The notes beneath the pieces are model-generated. The model was not told the DNA's origin. It saw only the letters and a list, made by a program, of their open reading frames with translations, and made no database searches. From Pseudomonadales bacterium (GTDB lineage: Bacteria > Pseudomonadota > Gammaproteobacteria > Pseudomonadales > Azotimanducaceae), in NCBI GenBank assembly GCA_022448765.1, contig JAKUTI010000010.1, positions 1 to 25,269 on the forward strand: DNA of 25,269 nucleotides. The letters run 5' to 3'. Shown piece by piece: positions 1-7,865 of this stretch (position 1 is its first letter; each line of letters begins with the position of its first letter). Made by a program: the position numbers and the translations under genes.

Positions 1-1149
1 GGGTGGATTGCGTCGCATATAGTCCTGCACCCCTTCTGCAATCGCGTGAGCGATTCGTTGCTGGTAACTGGAGGTCGCCAACAACTGTGCTTCCTTGGGA
101 TTCGAAATGTAACCTGTCTCGACAAGAATTGAAGGGACGTCGGGCGACTTCAACACCACAAAACCTGCCTGTTCCAGCTGTCCCTTATGCAATCGGGCGA
201 CGCCCGATAACGCCGCTAGTACGGTCTCACCAGCATCTATCGAATGAATCAAATTCGCGTCCATCGACAAATCGAGAAGTAGCTCTGCGACACTCTCGTC
301 GTAATCGTCCAGAACGACCTTACCCACCCCACCAATGAGATCTGATCGATTCTCGTTTTCGACAAGCCAACGCGCCGTTTCACTTGTCGCTCGCTTTCTT
401 GACAGCGCATAGACCGAAGCGCCACTAACCGTAGGACTTTTGAACGCGTCGGCATGAATCGACACAAAAAAATCCGCTCGCGCCTCACGCGCCAACTGCG
501 GTCTCTTTCGTAACGGAACGTAGTAGTCGCCGTCACGCACGAGTACGGCTTTAAACCCCGCTGTCGCATCCAAACGCCGTTTGACTGTCCTGGCAATGGA
601 TAAAACGACGTTCTTTTCCAGGACTTTATTGACACCGATGGCGCCTGGGTCTTCACCTCCGTGGCCCGCGTCTATAGCAACAACAACATCCCGTTGACCA
701 TCCAGTTGTGCTTGCACCACGCTTTTTTGTTCCGAGGAATCCCAATAAAGGTCAACCACTAGACGATGGCCATATGGCCTCACAGGATTTAACACGAATG
801 GTTCGGGGGGTTTAATTTGTCGCTTTAGATCAAGCACGACACGGTACTTCCCTTGTTGACGTTGGGCGCGACGAATACCTGCCACCACACGACTGTCCAA
901 CTTCCCAGTCACTAACTTTTCGCCCTTGGCGGTGTCATCGAGATCGACCACCACCCGTTCAGGGTTGTCCAACATAAAAACTTGGTAATTCGCTTCGAAG
1001 CGGGTGTCGAACACGACCCGCGTGTAAGTGGGCGCGTCATGAACTCGGACGCCCTCCAAGATGTTCGTCTGAGCGATACAAAACGGTGCAGACAGGACAA
1101 GGGCCAGCACCGCCGCGAGCGAAATCAATTGCCCCCGTATCTCAGGCAC
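1..1149 (-). CDS. N-acetylmuramoyl-L-alanine amidase, AmiB/AmiC type (3' end beyond window)
   Basis: Periplasmic zinc amidase that cuts the bond between N-acetylmuramic acid and the stem peptide during daughter-cell separation. Read from a GTG at 1149, the frame stays open for 383 codons to the window edge, so the C-terminus is missing. A signal peptide (about residues 1-26) is followed by an AMIN-type targeting domain (about 30-135) and an Amidase_3 domain from about 155. The zinc ligands and catalytic Glu are in place: H163 in GHGGEDPG, E178, H232 in SIHAD and E344 in ETGYISN. The insert with DLIGGV and LLDLS (about 270-293) matches the autoinhibitory helix segment of amidases activated by EnvC or NlpD. 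The GTG overlaps the tsaE stop by 8 nt, so it is probably translated from the same message. Whether it carries LysM repeats (AmiB) or not (AmiC) cannot be seen. The start codon is inferred from the signal peptide. Confidence 0.93.
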   Translation of the reverse strand, partial: MPEIRGQLISLAAVLALVLSAPFCIAQTNILEGVRVHDAPTYTRVVFDTRFEANYQVFMLDNPERVVVDLDDTAKGEKLVTGKLDSRVVAGIRRAQRQQGKYRVVLDLKRQIKPPEPFVLNPVRPYGHRLVVDLYWDSSEQKSVVQAQLDGQRDVVVAIDAGHGGEDPGAIGVNKVLEKNVVLSIARTVKRRLDATAGFKAVLVRDGDYYVPLRKRPQLAREARADFFVSIHADAFKSPTVSGASVYALSRKRATSETARWLVENENRSDLIGGVGKVVLDDYDESVAELLLDLSMDANLIHSIDAGETVLAALSGVARLHKGQLEQAGFVVLKSPDVPSILVETGYISNPKEAQLLATSSYQQRIAHAIAEGVQDYMRRNPP

Positions 1150-1582
1150 GGTGATCCGTAATATCGAGTACCCGCCCTCCTTCAATAATACGCAACTCAA
1201 TCTCCAATTCTGGTTCGGGAAGCGCCGATGCCCCGTGTGTCGGCCATTCGATCAGTTTGAGAGCGTCGCTAGTCATAAGATCGTCAATACCGATATAGCT
1301 GAGTTCCTTCGGATCCTCGATTCGATAAAAGTCAAAATGATAAATGGATCGACCCGATATCTCGTACGGCTCAACTAGCGTATAGGTGGGGCTCTTTACC
1401 GTGCCTCGATGACCCCAAGACCGCAGTAGACCTCGCACCAAAGTTGTTTTCCCTGCTCCCAAATCTCCGTGGAGAAAAACAAGTTCATTAGACAGTTCAT
1501 CCGCCAATTGCGCGCCGGCGTCCAAAGTCGCCGTTTCGTCTGGCAGTATCAGTTCCCTAATTTCCAAGGATACTCCCTGCAC
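1142..1582 (-). CDS. tsaE: tRNA threonylcarbamoyladenosine biosynthesis ATPase TsaE
   Basis: P-loop ATPase that works with TsaB and TsaD to make threonylcarbamoyladenosine at position 37 of ANN-decoding tRNAs. It shows the Walker A GDLGAGKTT, the family motif KSPTYTLVEPY, HFDFYR, and an IEWP segment, and about 146 aa fits the family (E. coli about 153). The frame is open further upstream, to 1696, but that part overlaps the nnr coding sequence and does not resemble TsaE. The family's N-terminus (…PLPDE.ATL) aligns with ELILPDETATL, so the start is near. Candidates are GTG at 1582 (GGAG about 9 nt upstream) or TTG at 1567 (GGGAG 5 nt upstream). It overlaps the 3' end of nnr and the 5' end of the amidase gene, an order shared with many gammaproteobacteria. 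The identification is firm and the start is uncertain. Confidence 0.95.
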   Translation of the reverse strand: MQGVSLEIRELILPDETATLDAGAQLADELSNELVFLHGDLGAGKTTLVRGLLRSWGHRGTVKSPTYTLVEPYEISGRSIYHFDFYRIEDPKELSYIGIDDLMTSDALKLIEWPTHGASALPEPELEIELRIIEGGRVLDITDHRA

Positions 1583-3056
1583 CAACAGATTCTCCGTAGG
1601 GTCTGAGCGATTCAATGATGTCAGACGCAATAATCGCGCGACCGTGACAACTGTCCAAGGCGCGGTCGCCCGCTGATGCATGTAGCCATACACCAAGGGC
1701 AGCGGCCGTCTCCGACTCTAGTCCGAGAGCTTTGGCCCCCGCAACGATACCCGTCAACACATCCCCACTTCCTGCCGTCGCCATACCCGCATTCCCGGCG
1801 ATACAGATTCCTAACAATTCGCCGCGATTGGCAACCAATGTCCCTGCACCCTTGAGAATGGTTACTGCTTTATATTTTGACGAGATGGTTCGTGCAGCCG
1901 TTGGTCGATCGGCCTGAATTGAGTCGGATGGAATCCCCAACATGCGAGCTGCTTCGCCCGGGTGGGGTGTTACTATCGAACCAGCCGACAACGACCACGA
2001 TTCATCTGCCACTATATTCAAAGCATCCGCATCCAGTACGCATGCTTTGTCGCTTTTAAGTATCTGCTGGAGAATCGCTCGACCCCAAGCTCCCTGTCCC
2101 AAGCCCGGGCCCACTGCGAGAATATTGGCCCGGTCGAGAAGCGGCGCAATATCTTGTTGTTCATCAACATCATAAACCATGCATTCCGGACGTCGTGCCA
2201 CGATAGCCGGTCGATGCTCTGGTCGAGTAATCACGCTGACCAGACCTGCTCCAGCCCGCAATGCCGACTCCGCCGACAGAAGTACCGCACCGCACATGCC
2301 GTGATCGCCACCTGCAATCAACACATGGCCAAACTTGTGCTTATGCGCTCCTGGGGCTCGCTTCGAAACCAACCGCTCATTATCCTCCCTAGGAATAACC
2401 GCGAGCCCCTCAACTTCCTCGAACGCTCTACTCGGAGCATCAAGTTCACTCAATTCAACGCGGCCCCCGAAGTCCACGCCCGGACCTGTGAAGAGGCCCA
2501 GCTTGGCACCAATAAAAGTAGTCGTTAGATCCGCTTTCACTGGCGTTTCGGTGACGAGTGCTCCGGTATCAGCACTAATCCCTGTCGGCATGTCCAGCGC
2601 AACGACTGGTCCGTTGTGCTCGTTAATGAGATTGATACCTGAAACGTAGCTGTCGCGGATCGATCCAACACTGCCCGTGCCCAACATGGCATCTACAATG
2701 ACATCTCCCTCAATAGTCAGAGCGGTCTGCGGAACGACGCCTTGTTCCAACGCCCATCGGTACGCGGCTTTTGCATCGCCCCCGAGGCTTCCCGCATTAC
2801 CGATTTGAATCAACTGTACGTGCATGCCACGATTGCGCGCTAGCCCAGCGACGATGTACCCGTCACCAGCGTTATTGCCAGCGCCGCATACAACCGATAT
2901 CGACCCTACGCCAGGCCAATGATCGCAAAGCCGATCAAACGCAAACAATCCCGCGCGTTTCATTAGTGAAATTCCGGGAATGCTATGTTTATCGATAAGA
3001 ATCCGATCCAAAGCGCGTACTTGAGTGCCGGTGTAAACTCGTGAAATGCCCCGCAT
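1557..3056 (-). CDS. nnr: Bifunctional NAD(P)H-hydrate epimerase / ADP-dependent dehydratase
   Basis: Repairs damaged NAD(P)H hydrates in the cytoplasm: the N-terminal half epimerises R- and S-NAD(P)HX and the C-terminal half dehydrates S-NAD(P)HX using ADP. Starting at ATG 3056 gives 499 aa, the normal fused length. YjeF_N domain: GAGNNAGDG (residues 58-66) and DMPTGISADTG (155-165). Dehydratase domain: GPGLG (about 316-320), LDADALN (341-347), TPHPGEAARML, and the nucleotide-binding NAGMATAGSGD ending at the catalytic D432. The frame is open upstream to 3137, but that stretch has no family similarity and would overlap queG, so ATG 3056 is preferred. It leads the nnr-tsaE-amidase run. The start codon lies 18 nt from the likely queG ATG on the other strand. 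Confidence 0.96.
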   Translation of the reverse strand: MRGISRVYTGTQVRALDRILIDKHSIPGISLMKRAGLFAFDRLCDHWPGVGSISVVCGAGNNAGDGYIVAGLARNRGMHVQLIQIGNAGSLGGDAKAAYRWALEQGVVPQTALTIEGDVIVDAMLGTGSVGSIRDSYVSGINLINEHNGPVVALDMPTGISADTGALVTETPVKADLTTTFIGAKLGLFTGPGVDFGGRVELSELDAPSRAFEEVEGLAVIPREDNERLVSKRAPGAHKHKFGHVLIAGGDHGMCGAVLLSAESALRAGAGLVSVITRPEHRPAIVARRPECMVYDVDEQQDIAPLLDRANILAVGPGLGQGAWGRAILQQILKSDKACVLDADALNIVADESWSLSAGSIVTPHPGEAARMLGIPSDSIQADRPTAARTISSKYKAVTILKGAGTLVANRGELLGICIAGNAGMATAGSGDVLTGIVAGAKALGLESETAAALGVWLHASAGDRALDSCHGRAIIASDIIESLRPYGESVGAGSILGN

Positions 3057-3074
3057 GTGGGAGATTATAGCGGG

Positions 3075-4127
3075 ATGCACATTAACGAACTCGCGTCCCA
3101 TCTCGATTCCTGGGCAGTTGATCTCGGCTTCCAACAAATAGGAATCGCTGATACCGACCTCAGCGAGTACGCACCCGATTTCAGGGCTTGGTTAGAAAAA
3201 CGGTTCCAAGGTGATATGGGTTACATGGCCCGTAATGTAAGCAAACGCACCGACCCATCTAAGCTCGTACCAGGTACGGTGCGAGTGTTATCGGCCCGAA
3301 TGGATTATTTGCCCGCCACCCGTGGCGATGTGTTGAATAGCCCGGATAAGGCCTACATCTCAAACTACGCGCTTGGTCGCGATTATCACAAGACCGTTCG
3401 TAGTCGGCTCCGAGCACTGGCTAAACAAATTGAATTCCACGCCGGCGGACAATATCGCGCGTTCACGGACTCTGCGCCAGTTTTAGAAAAACCGTTAGCG
3501 GCCAAAGCTGGGATTGGATGGGTCGGAAAGAACACGCTAGTTCTAAACGAAACGGCTGGTTCGTGGTTTTTTCTTGGCGAGATATTCACAAACATTCCAC
3601 TGCCCGTAAATACGGAGGTTAAGGAAGATAAGTGCGGTGCTTGTAAGGCCTGTATCAACGTTTGTCCAACGGGTGCGATTATTGGACCGAAGCAACTTGA
3701 CGCCCGCCGATGCATCTCGTACTTGACCATCGAGCATAAAGGCGTCATCGACAAAGAGCTGCGCGAGTCCATTGGCAACCGCATATTTGGTTGCGACGAC
3801 TGTCAGTTGGTCTGTCCCTGGAACCGTTTTGCGCACGCAAGCGAGGAGCCCGATTTCGTCCCACGCCAAGGTCTCGACGCGCCAACCCTAATAGGGCTAT
3901 TGGCATGGACCCAAGCAGATTTTCTTGCGCGAACGGAGGGCATGGCGTTACGCCGAATAAACTATTCCCAGTGGGTCCGAAACCTCGCCATCGCTTCCGG
4001 CAACGCCCAAGCAACTCCAGGCCTTATTCGAGCGGTCAAGAAGAAACTCACGGAGTCACGTCGAACGAGTGACGCGCTATCCAGCGAGCACCTTGAATGG
4101 GCAATTCAGAAACTCAACTCAGCTTAA
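3075..4127 (+). CDS. queG: Epoxyqueuosine reductase QueG
   Basis: Last enzyme of queuosine synthesis: a cobalamin- and iron-sulfur-dependent reductase that turns epoxyqueuosine into queuosine in the tRNA anticodon loop. From ATG 3075 it is 350 aa (E. coli 379; the difference is mostly at the C-terminus). It has the family core FQQIGIADTDL, the FTDSAPVLEK segment with the proposed catalytic Asp (about D132), GWVGKNTLVLN, and two 4Fe-4S ligand sets: CGACKACINVCP (Cys 187, 190, 193, 197) and CDDCQLVCPWN plus the Cys in RRCISYL. A GTG at 3057 is in frame, but E. coli-type N-termini align with MHINELASHLDSWAVDLGFQ. No clear ribosome-binding site precedes either start. It diverges from nnr, and its 3' end overlaps orn by 14 nt on the opposite strand. 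Confidence 0.96.
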   Translation: MHINELASHLDSWAVDLGFQQIGIADTDLSEYAPDFRAWLEKRFQGDMGYMARNVSKRTDPSKLVPGTVRVLSARMDYLPATRGDVLNSPDKAYISNYALGRDYHKTVRSRLRALAKQIEFHAGGQYRAFTDSAPVLEKPLAAKAGIGWVGKNTLVLNETAGSWFFLGEIFTNIPLPVNTEVKEDKCGACKACINVCPTGAIIGPKQLDARRCISYLTIEHKGVIDKELRESIGNRIFGCDDCQLVCPWNRFAHASEEPDFVPRQGLDAPTLIGLLAWTQADFLARTEGMALRRINYSQWVRNLAIASGNAQATPGLIRAVKKKLTESRRTSDALSSEHLEWAIQKLNSA

Positions 4128-4653
4128 ATAGGTGTGTTCGGTAGTGGCGGAGTTCTTCAATCGACTCTAAAACATCGTCGAGTGCTCGATGATTTCCCTT
4201 CTTAACCACTTCGTCTACGACAGCCGGGGCCCACCGTTCCGCCAATTCCTTAACGGTACTGACGTCAATGATTCGATAGTGAAGATAACTCTCCAGGCTC
4301 GGCATATATCGCGCCAAGAATCGTCGATCTTGCCAGATCGAGTTACCGCAAAGGGGTGCTTCCCCAGGATCCACGTGTGAACTCACAAAATCGAGGGTCA
4401 TTGCTTCGGCTTCAGCTTCCGAAACGCCATCAGACTCTATCCGACCTATAAGCCCAGACGCCGAATGATGACTTTGGTTCCAATTATCCATCAAGTCCAT
4501 GCTTCCTTTTGGCTGCATTATCGCCAGCGACGGACCCTCGGCCACAATGTCGAGACTCGCCGTTGTCACAACTGTCGCGATCTCAATAATGACGTTAATT
4601 TCGGGATCTAATCCCGTCATTTCAAGATCCATCCAAATCATGTTCCCAGACAC
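4114..4653 (-). CDS. orn: Oligoribonuclease
   Basis: DEDDh 3'-5' exoribonuclease that finishes RNA decay by hydrolysing dinucleotides, including pGpG from cyclic di-GMP breakdown. The 179 aa product matches the family length. The metal ligands sit in MDLEMTGLDPE and the HxxxD site is HRALDD near the C-terminus; CGNSIWQDRRFL and IIDVSTVKELAERW are family signatures. The start is GTG 4653, chosen because GAGGAG at 4659-4664 lies 5 nt upstream; an ATG at 4641 is the alternative. It diverges from the rhodanese gene (59 nt apart) and converges on queG. Confidence 0.97.
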   Translation of the reverse strand: MSGNMIWMDLEMTGLDPEINVIIEIATVVTTASLDIVAEGPSLAIMQPKGSMDLMDNWNQSHHSASGLIGRIESDGVSEAEAEAMTLDFVSSHVDPGEAPLCGNSIWQDRRFLARYMPSLESYLHYRIIDVSTVKELAERWAPAVVDEVVKKGNHRALDDVLESIEELRHYRTHLFKLS

Positions 4654-4658
4654 CCAAA

Positions 4659-4664
4659 CTCCTC
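4659..4664 (-). promoter_or_regulatory. Ribosome binding site for orn
   Basis: GAGGAG on the minus strand, 5 nt before the GTG at 4653. It supports GTG 4653 over the downstream ATG as the orn start. Confidence 0.6.
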
Positions 4665-4694
4665 GCTTGGTGAGCTAAAAAACAAAGCCTACGC

Positions 4695-4700
4695 TATTAT
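4695..4700 (+). promoter_or_regulatory. Possible -10 box for rhodanese-psd
   Basis: TATTAT ends 12 nt before the rhodanese ATG, with no Shine-Dalgarno between them. If used, the transcript would have a leader of only about 5-6 nt. No good -35 is seen at standard spacing, so this is a weak call, made because similar boxes recur before other genes in the window. Confidence 0.35.
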
Positions 4701-4712
4701 CTCGCGGGCTTT

Positions 4713-5537
4713 ATGGCTACCCATCCAACATTGTTATCGGCGGAACGACTCTCGTCGCTCCTGCACACTCAGGAACTCCAAATCATTCAAGTCACCACGA
4801 TAGAAGTATATCGGGCTGGCCATATCCCCGGGGCCGTTCTTATTCTTCCAGAGGATCTAATCTGCGGCATTCCTCCAGCACCAGGTCGCCTGCCCCACGT
4901 TGATAAGCTTAACCAGGTTTTCGGAAGTATTGGTTACGCGCCAGATACAAACATCGTCGTCTGCGATGACGAAGGCGGTGGCTGGGCCGGACGCCTAGCA
5001 TGGACTCTGGACGTTATCGGGCACCAAAAATGGTCCTACTTAAATGGCGGCATACGCGCATGGGCAGCCGACGGTTTCCCTCTGGTCACAACACCAACTT
5101 CTGTGGAACCACACCAGGTCAACCTCTCAATCAGTTCTGCACCGATTGCCGAAATCGAGGACATTGAGCCTCATTTGTCAGACGCCGATCTTGTCATCTG
5201 GGATTGTCGGTCCGTTGACGAATACGAAGGGACACGGCGGAGTGCCACAAGGGCGGGGCACATTCCGGGCGCGAGACATCTCGATTGGCTTGACCTCATG
5301 GACGAAAAGGATCACCTCAAACTGATTAACAATGCGGAGGCATTACTTAAGGAACACGGCATCGTGCGTTCAAAAAACATTATTACTCATTGTCAAACCC
5401 ACCATCGATCCGGGCTCACGTACATGGCCGCCCGCCTTCTCGGCTTTCCCCGCATCCGCGCGTACCATGGATCGTGGTCAGAATGGGGCAATCAAACCGA
5501 CACTCCTATCGAAACAGGACCGCCAAAACGCGCGTGA
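4713..5537 (+). CDS. Tandem-domain rhodanese (thiosulfate sulfurtransferase), RhdA type
   Basis: Cytoplasmic sulfurtransferase of 274 aa made of two rhodanese domains. The N-terminal one (about residues 1-125) is catalytically silent; the C-terminal one (about 145-270) carries the active Cys 227. The loop is CQTHHRS, the distinctive loop I recall from Azotobacter vinelandii RhdA rather than the CRxG(K/R)xT/S loop of ordinary rhodaneses, and the flanking YHGSWSEWGN also matches RhdA-like proteins. Its physiological sulfur acceptor is not indicated by the sequence. The stop overlaps the psd start (TGATG), so the two are translationally coupled; a sulfurtransferase next to psd also occurs in Pseudomonas. 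No Shine-Dalgarno precedes the ATG. Confidence 0.93.
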   Translation: MATHPTLLSAERLSSLLHTQELQIIQVTTIEVYRAGHIPGAVLILPEDLICGIPPAPGRLPHVDKLNQVFGSIGYAPDTNIVVCDDEGGGWAGRLAWTLDVIGHQKWSYLNGGIRAWAADGFPLVTTPTSVEPHQVNLSISSAPIAEIEDIEPHLSDADLVIWDCRSVDEYEGTRRSATRAGHIPGARHLDWLDLMDEKDHLKLINNAEALLKEHGIVRSKNIITHCQTHHRSGLTYMAARLLGFPRIRAYHGSWSEWGNQTDTPIETGPPKRA

Positions 5538-6370
5538 TGTTTGCGCTACTGCAGCAGATTTTGCCAAAACGGCTCATAACGCACTTCGTGGGCGTATTCG
5601 CCATGGTCCGGTGGCGCCCAATAAAAAATACTCTTATTCGATTATTCATTCGCGGCTACCAGGTCGATATGTCGACCTCCGAGCGAGAAACACCAGAGGA
5701 ATTCGAGAACTTCGCCGATTTTTTTGCTCGTGAACTAAAGGCTGGTCTACGGGCAACACCTACCGATTCCAGCATCATAACTTCCCCGGTCGATGGCATG
5801 GTTTCGCAATTCGGGACCATCGACCAAGGTAAGTTACTCCAAGCCAAAGGCCATACTTATTCGGTAGAGGAACTGGTGGGACAATGTTGTGTTGATCTTG
5901 ATGGAGGTTCGTTTTTGACCCTCTATCTAGATCCGAGCATGTACCACCGAGTGCACGCCCCAATAGACGCCACCCTATCGAAGACAATTGAAATTCCCGG
6001 AAAACTGTTTTCTGTTAACGCACCAAGCGTCCGAGGTGTCCCCAACCTGTTCTGTCAAAACGAGCGGCTTGTTTGCAACTTACGAACTGACCTTGGAGAG
6101 GTCCGGCTCGTGTTGGTCGGAGCCCTAATTGTGGCGAGTATTATGACGAGTTGGCCCGGTCCTCAATCTCCCTTTCGACAACGAGTCGAGCGCTTACCAG
6201 AAGGTGTGCAGTTTCGTCGCGCCGAGGAACTAGCACGCTTTACCCTAGGATCTACCGCAATCGTTCTAGTCCCATCTTCGTTCGGGGTATTGGATAAGTT
6301 TGAGCCCGGGTCTCCCGTCAAAATGGGCGAACGCATTGGCTTCAAACGCGATCGAACGGAAACGCCATAA
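5537..6370 (+). CDS. psd: Phosphatidylserine decarboxylase proenzyme
   Basis: Makes phosphatidylethanolamine at the inner membrane. ATG 5537 overlaps the rhodanese stop by 1 nt and gives 277 aa; the frame is open upstream but there it overlaps the rhodanese gene in another phase. The proenzyme cuts itself at LGST, between Gly and Ser239, making a short alpha chain (39 residues, against about 69 in E. coli) with an N-terminal pyruvoyl group. The self-cleavage triad is present: Asp in VDGMVSQFG, His in YHRVHAP and Ser239. The segment VGALIVASI departs from the usual VGATxVGSI (Gly to Ala), a mild oddity. The 3' end overlaps the convergent epmA by 29 nt. Confidence 0.96.
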   Translation: MFALLQQILPKRLITHFVGVFAMVRWRPIKNTLIRLFIRGYQVDMSTSERETPEEFENFADFFARELKAGLRATPTDSSIITSPVDGMVSQFGTIDQGKLLQAKGHTYSVEELVGQCCVDLDGGSFLTLYLDPSMYHRVHAPIDATLSKTIEIPGKLFSVNAPSVRGVPNLFCQNERLVCNLRTDLGEVRLVLVGALIVASIMTSWPGPQSPFRQRVERLPEGVQFRRAEELARFTLGSTAIVLVPSSFGVLDKFEPGSPVKMGERIGFKRDRTETP

Positions 6371-7268
6371 CCGCGCTGAGCGAATCATGGTCACCGGCCA
6401 AGGCCAATAGCCGATCCAATCCAACCGCGACCCCAGCACAAGCCGGCAATCCTTCACGCATAGAAGCTAACAGGAAGGGATCTTGGCCTAATGTAGGCAA
6501 CCCCGACTCTTCGCGCTCGCGATTATCAGCATCCATACGGCACCGAAGTTCGTCCGCATCAGTGAGTTCGTGATAGCCGTTAGCAACTTCAATTCCGTGG
6601 ATCACCAATTCAAAGCGATCCGCCACGATCGCTTTACCCATAACCTCTGTCTTGGCTAACGCGGCCTGGTCGACTGGAAATTTCGTGATGAATACACGTT
6701 CGGCAGGTAGGCGCTGGAGGGCGGTTGCAACCAGAAAGTCCACTCCATCCGATCGGCCCACGAGTTTGTCCAGTCCGTGATCCCGAGCGACTTCGGCCAA
6801 TCTCAAATCCGAATCGTGGTGAACATCGACGTCGAATTCGGCCTCCAATAAATGGCCCACCGTAAGATAGTGGTATTCGCCCGAGCCCAAAATCAGATCA
6901 ACCAACTCGGCAACCTCTCGCATTAATTGACGTGAATCAAAGCCAAGCCGGTACCACTCGAGAATGACGAACTCGGGGTTGTGGTTGCGACCCTCCTCGC
7001 CCTCCCGAAAAGCCGGACATATCTGATAAATCGACGGCGCCCCCGCTGCTAGAAGACGCTTCATCTGAAATTCGGGTGACGTTTGCAAGTAATGTCCCGA
7101 GTCGGTCTTGAAACTCGTGATGGTCGGCTCGGTCACTCCGTAACGCGCAAGTATCGCTGTTTGGACCTCAAGCACATTTTTTTCGCCGAAAAAATCACGC
7201 ACCACCCCAAGCACGCGCGCCCGCTCAAACAGGCTGTCCAACGAACACGATGGGCGCCATGGAATCAA
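6342..7268 (-). CDS. epmA: EF-P lysine lysyltransferase EpmA
   Basis: Class II lysyl-tRNA synthetase paralogue that attaches (R)-beta-lysine to the conserved Lys34 of EF-P. The 308 aa protein lacks the tRNA anticodon-binding domain and has the family core LQTSPEFQMKRLLAAG, CPAFREGEEGRNHNPEFVILEWYR, GIEVANGYHELTDADE and the C-terminal GVAVGLDRL. The only start that preserves the family N-terminus (WxPS) is TTG 7268: an in-frame stop lies two codons upstream. The TTG overlaps the efp TGA, so epmA is coupled to efp. Confidence 0.95.
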   Translation of the reverse strand: MIPWRPSCSLDSLFERARVLGVVRDFFGEKNVLEVQTAILARYGVTEPTITSFKTDSGHYLQTSPEFQMKRLLAAGAPSIYQICPAFREGEEGRNHNPEFVILEWYRLGFDSRQLMREVAELVDLILGSGEYHYLTVGHLLEAEFDVDVHHDSDLRLAEVARDHGLDKLVGRSDGVDFLVATALQRLPAERVFITKFPVDQAALAKTEVMGKAIVADRFELVIHGIEVANGYHELTDADELRCRMDADNREREESGLPTLGQDPFLLASMREGLPACAGVAVGLDRLLALAGDHDSLSAVMAFPFDRV

Positions 7269-7837
7269 TCCTTACTGCGCCCCACATACTCGCCACTACG
7301 GGTGTCTACGCGTATGACATCGCCGATTTCAACAAAAAGAGGAACCTTAATAATCGCTCCCGTCGACAACTCCGCAGGTTTACTGCCTCCCTGTGCCGTG
7401 TCACCGCGCATTCCCGGATCGGTTCTATTAACTTCGAGTTCGACAAAATTGGGCGGTGTGACAGATATTGGCTCGTCGTTCCAAAGCGTTACACTCAGAA
7501 CGTCCTCTTCCTTTAACCAGTCTTTTGCTTCAGCAATAGCGGCTTGATCAGCAGCAACCTGTTCGTAACTTCCGTCCGTACGCATGAAGTGCCAGAACTC
7601 ACCGTCGGTGTATAGATATTGCATATCTAGGTCCATTACGTCTGCCGCTTCAAGGGACTCTCCGCTTTTAAACGTCCGCTCCCAAACGCGACCTGACTTG
7701 AGATTTCGGAACCGAACTCGATTAAACGCCTGACCTTTGCCCGGTTTTACAAATTCGTTTTGGAGAATCGAGCAAGGTTCGCCTTCTAAGAGAACCTTCA
7801 ATCCCGAACGGAATTCATTAGTAGAATAGGCTGTCAC
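7265..7837 (-). CDS. efp: Elongation factor P
   Basis: Relieves ribosome stalling at polyproline stretches. GTG 7837 gives 190 aa, with the KOW-like N-terminal domain and two OB-fold domains implied by full-length similarity to E. coli EF-P. Counting from this start places the modified residue at exactly Lys34 in VKPGKGQA, which supports the start choice. Other signatures are YLYTDGEFWHFM, VTPPNFVELEV and the C-terminal GDVIRVDTRSGEYVGR. The frame runs open upstream to 8041, but that region overlaps epmB antisense and has no EF-P similarity. GAGAG lies just upstream of the GTG. Cotranscribed with epmA; epmB starts 28 nt away on the other strand. Confidence 0.97.
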   Translation of the reverse strand: MTAYSTNEFRSGLKVLLEGEPCSILQNEFVKPGKGQAFNRVRFRNLKSGRVWERTFKSGESLEAADVMDLDMQYLYTDGEFWHFMRTDGSYEQVAADQAAIAEAKDWLKEEDVLSVTLWNDEPISVTPPNFVELEVNRTDPGMRGDTAQGGSKPAELSTGAIIKVPLFVEIGDVIRVDTRSGEYVGRSKD

Positions 7838-7865
7838 TATCTCTCGTCCAAACCGTAAAGCCAAA

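Noticed and set aside
3..338. Plus-strand open frame across the amidase gene
   Set aside because: Antisense shadow of a well-supported amidase; low-complexity translation without recognisable domains.
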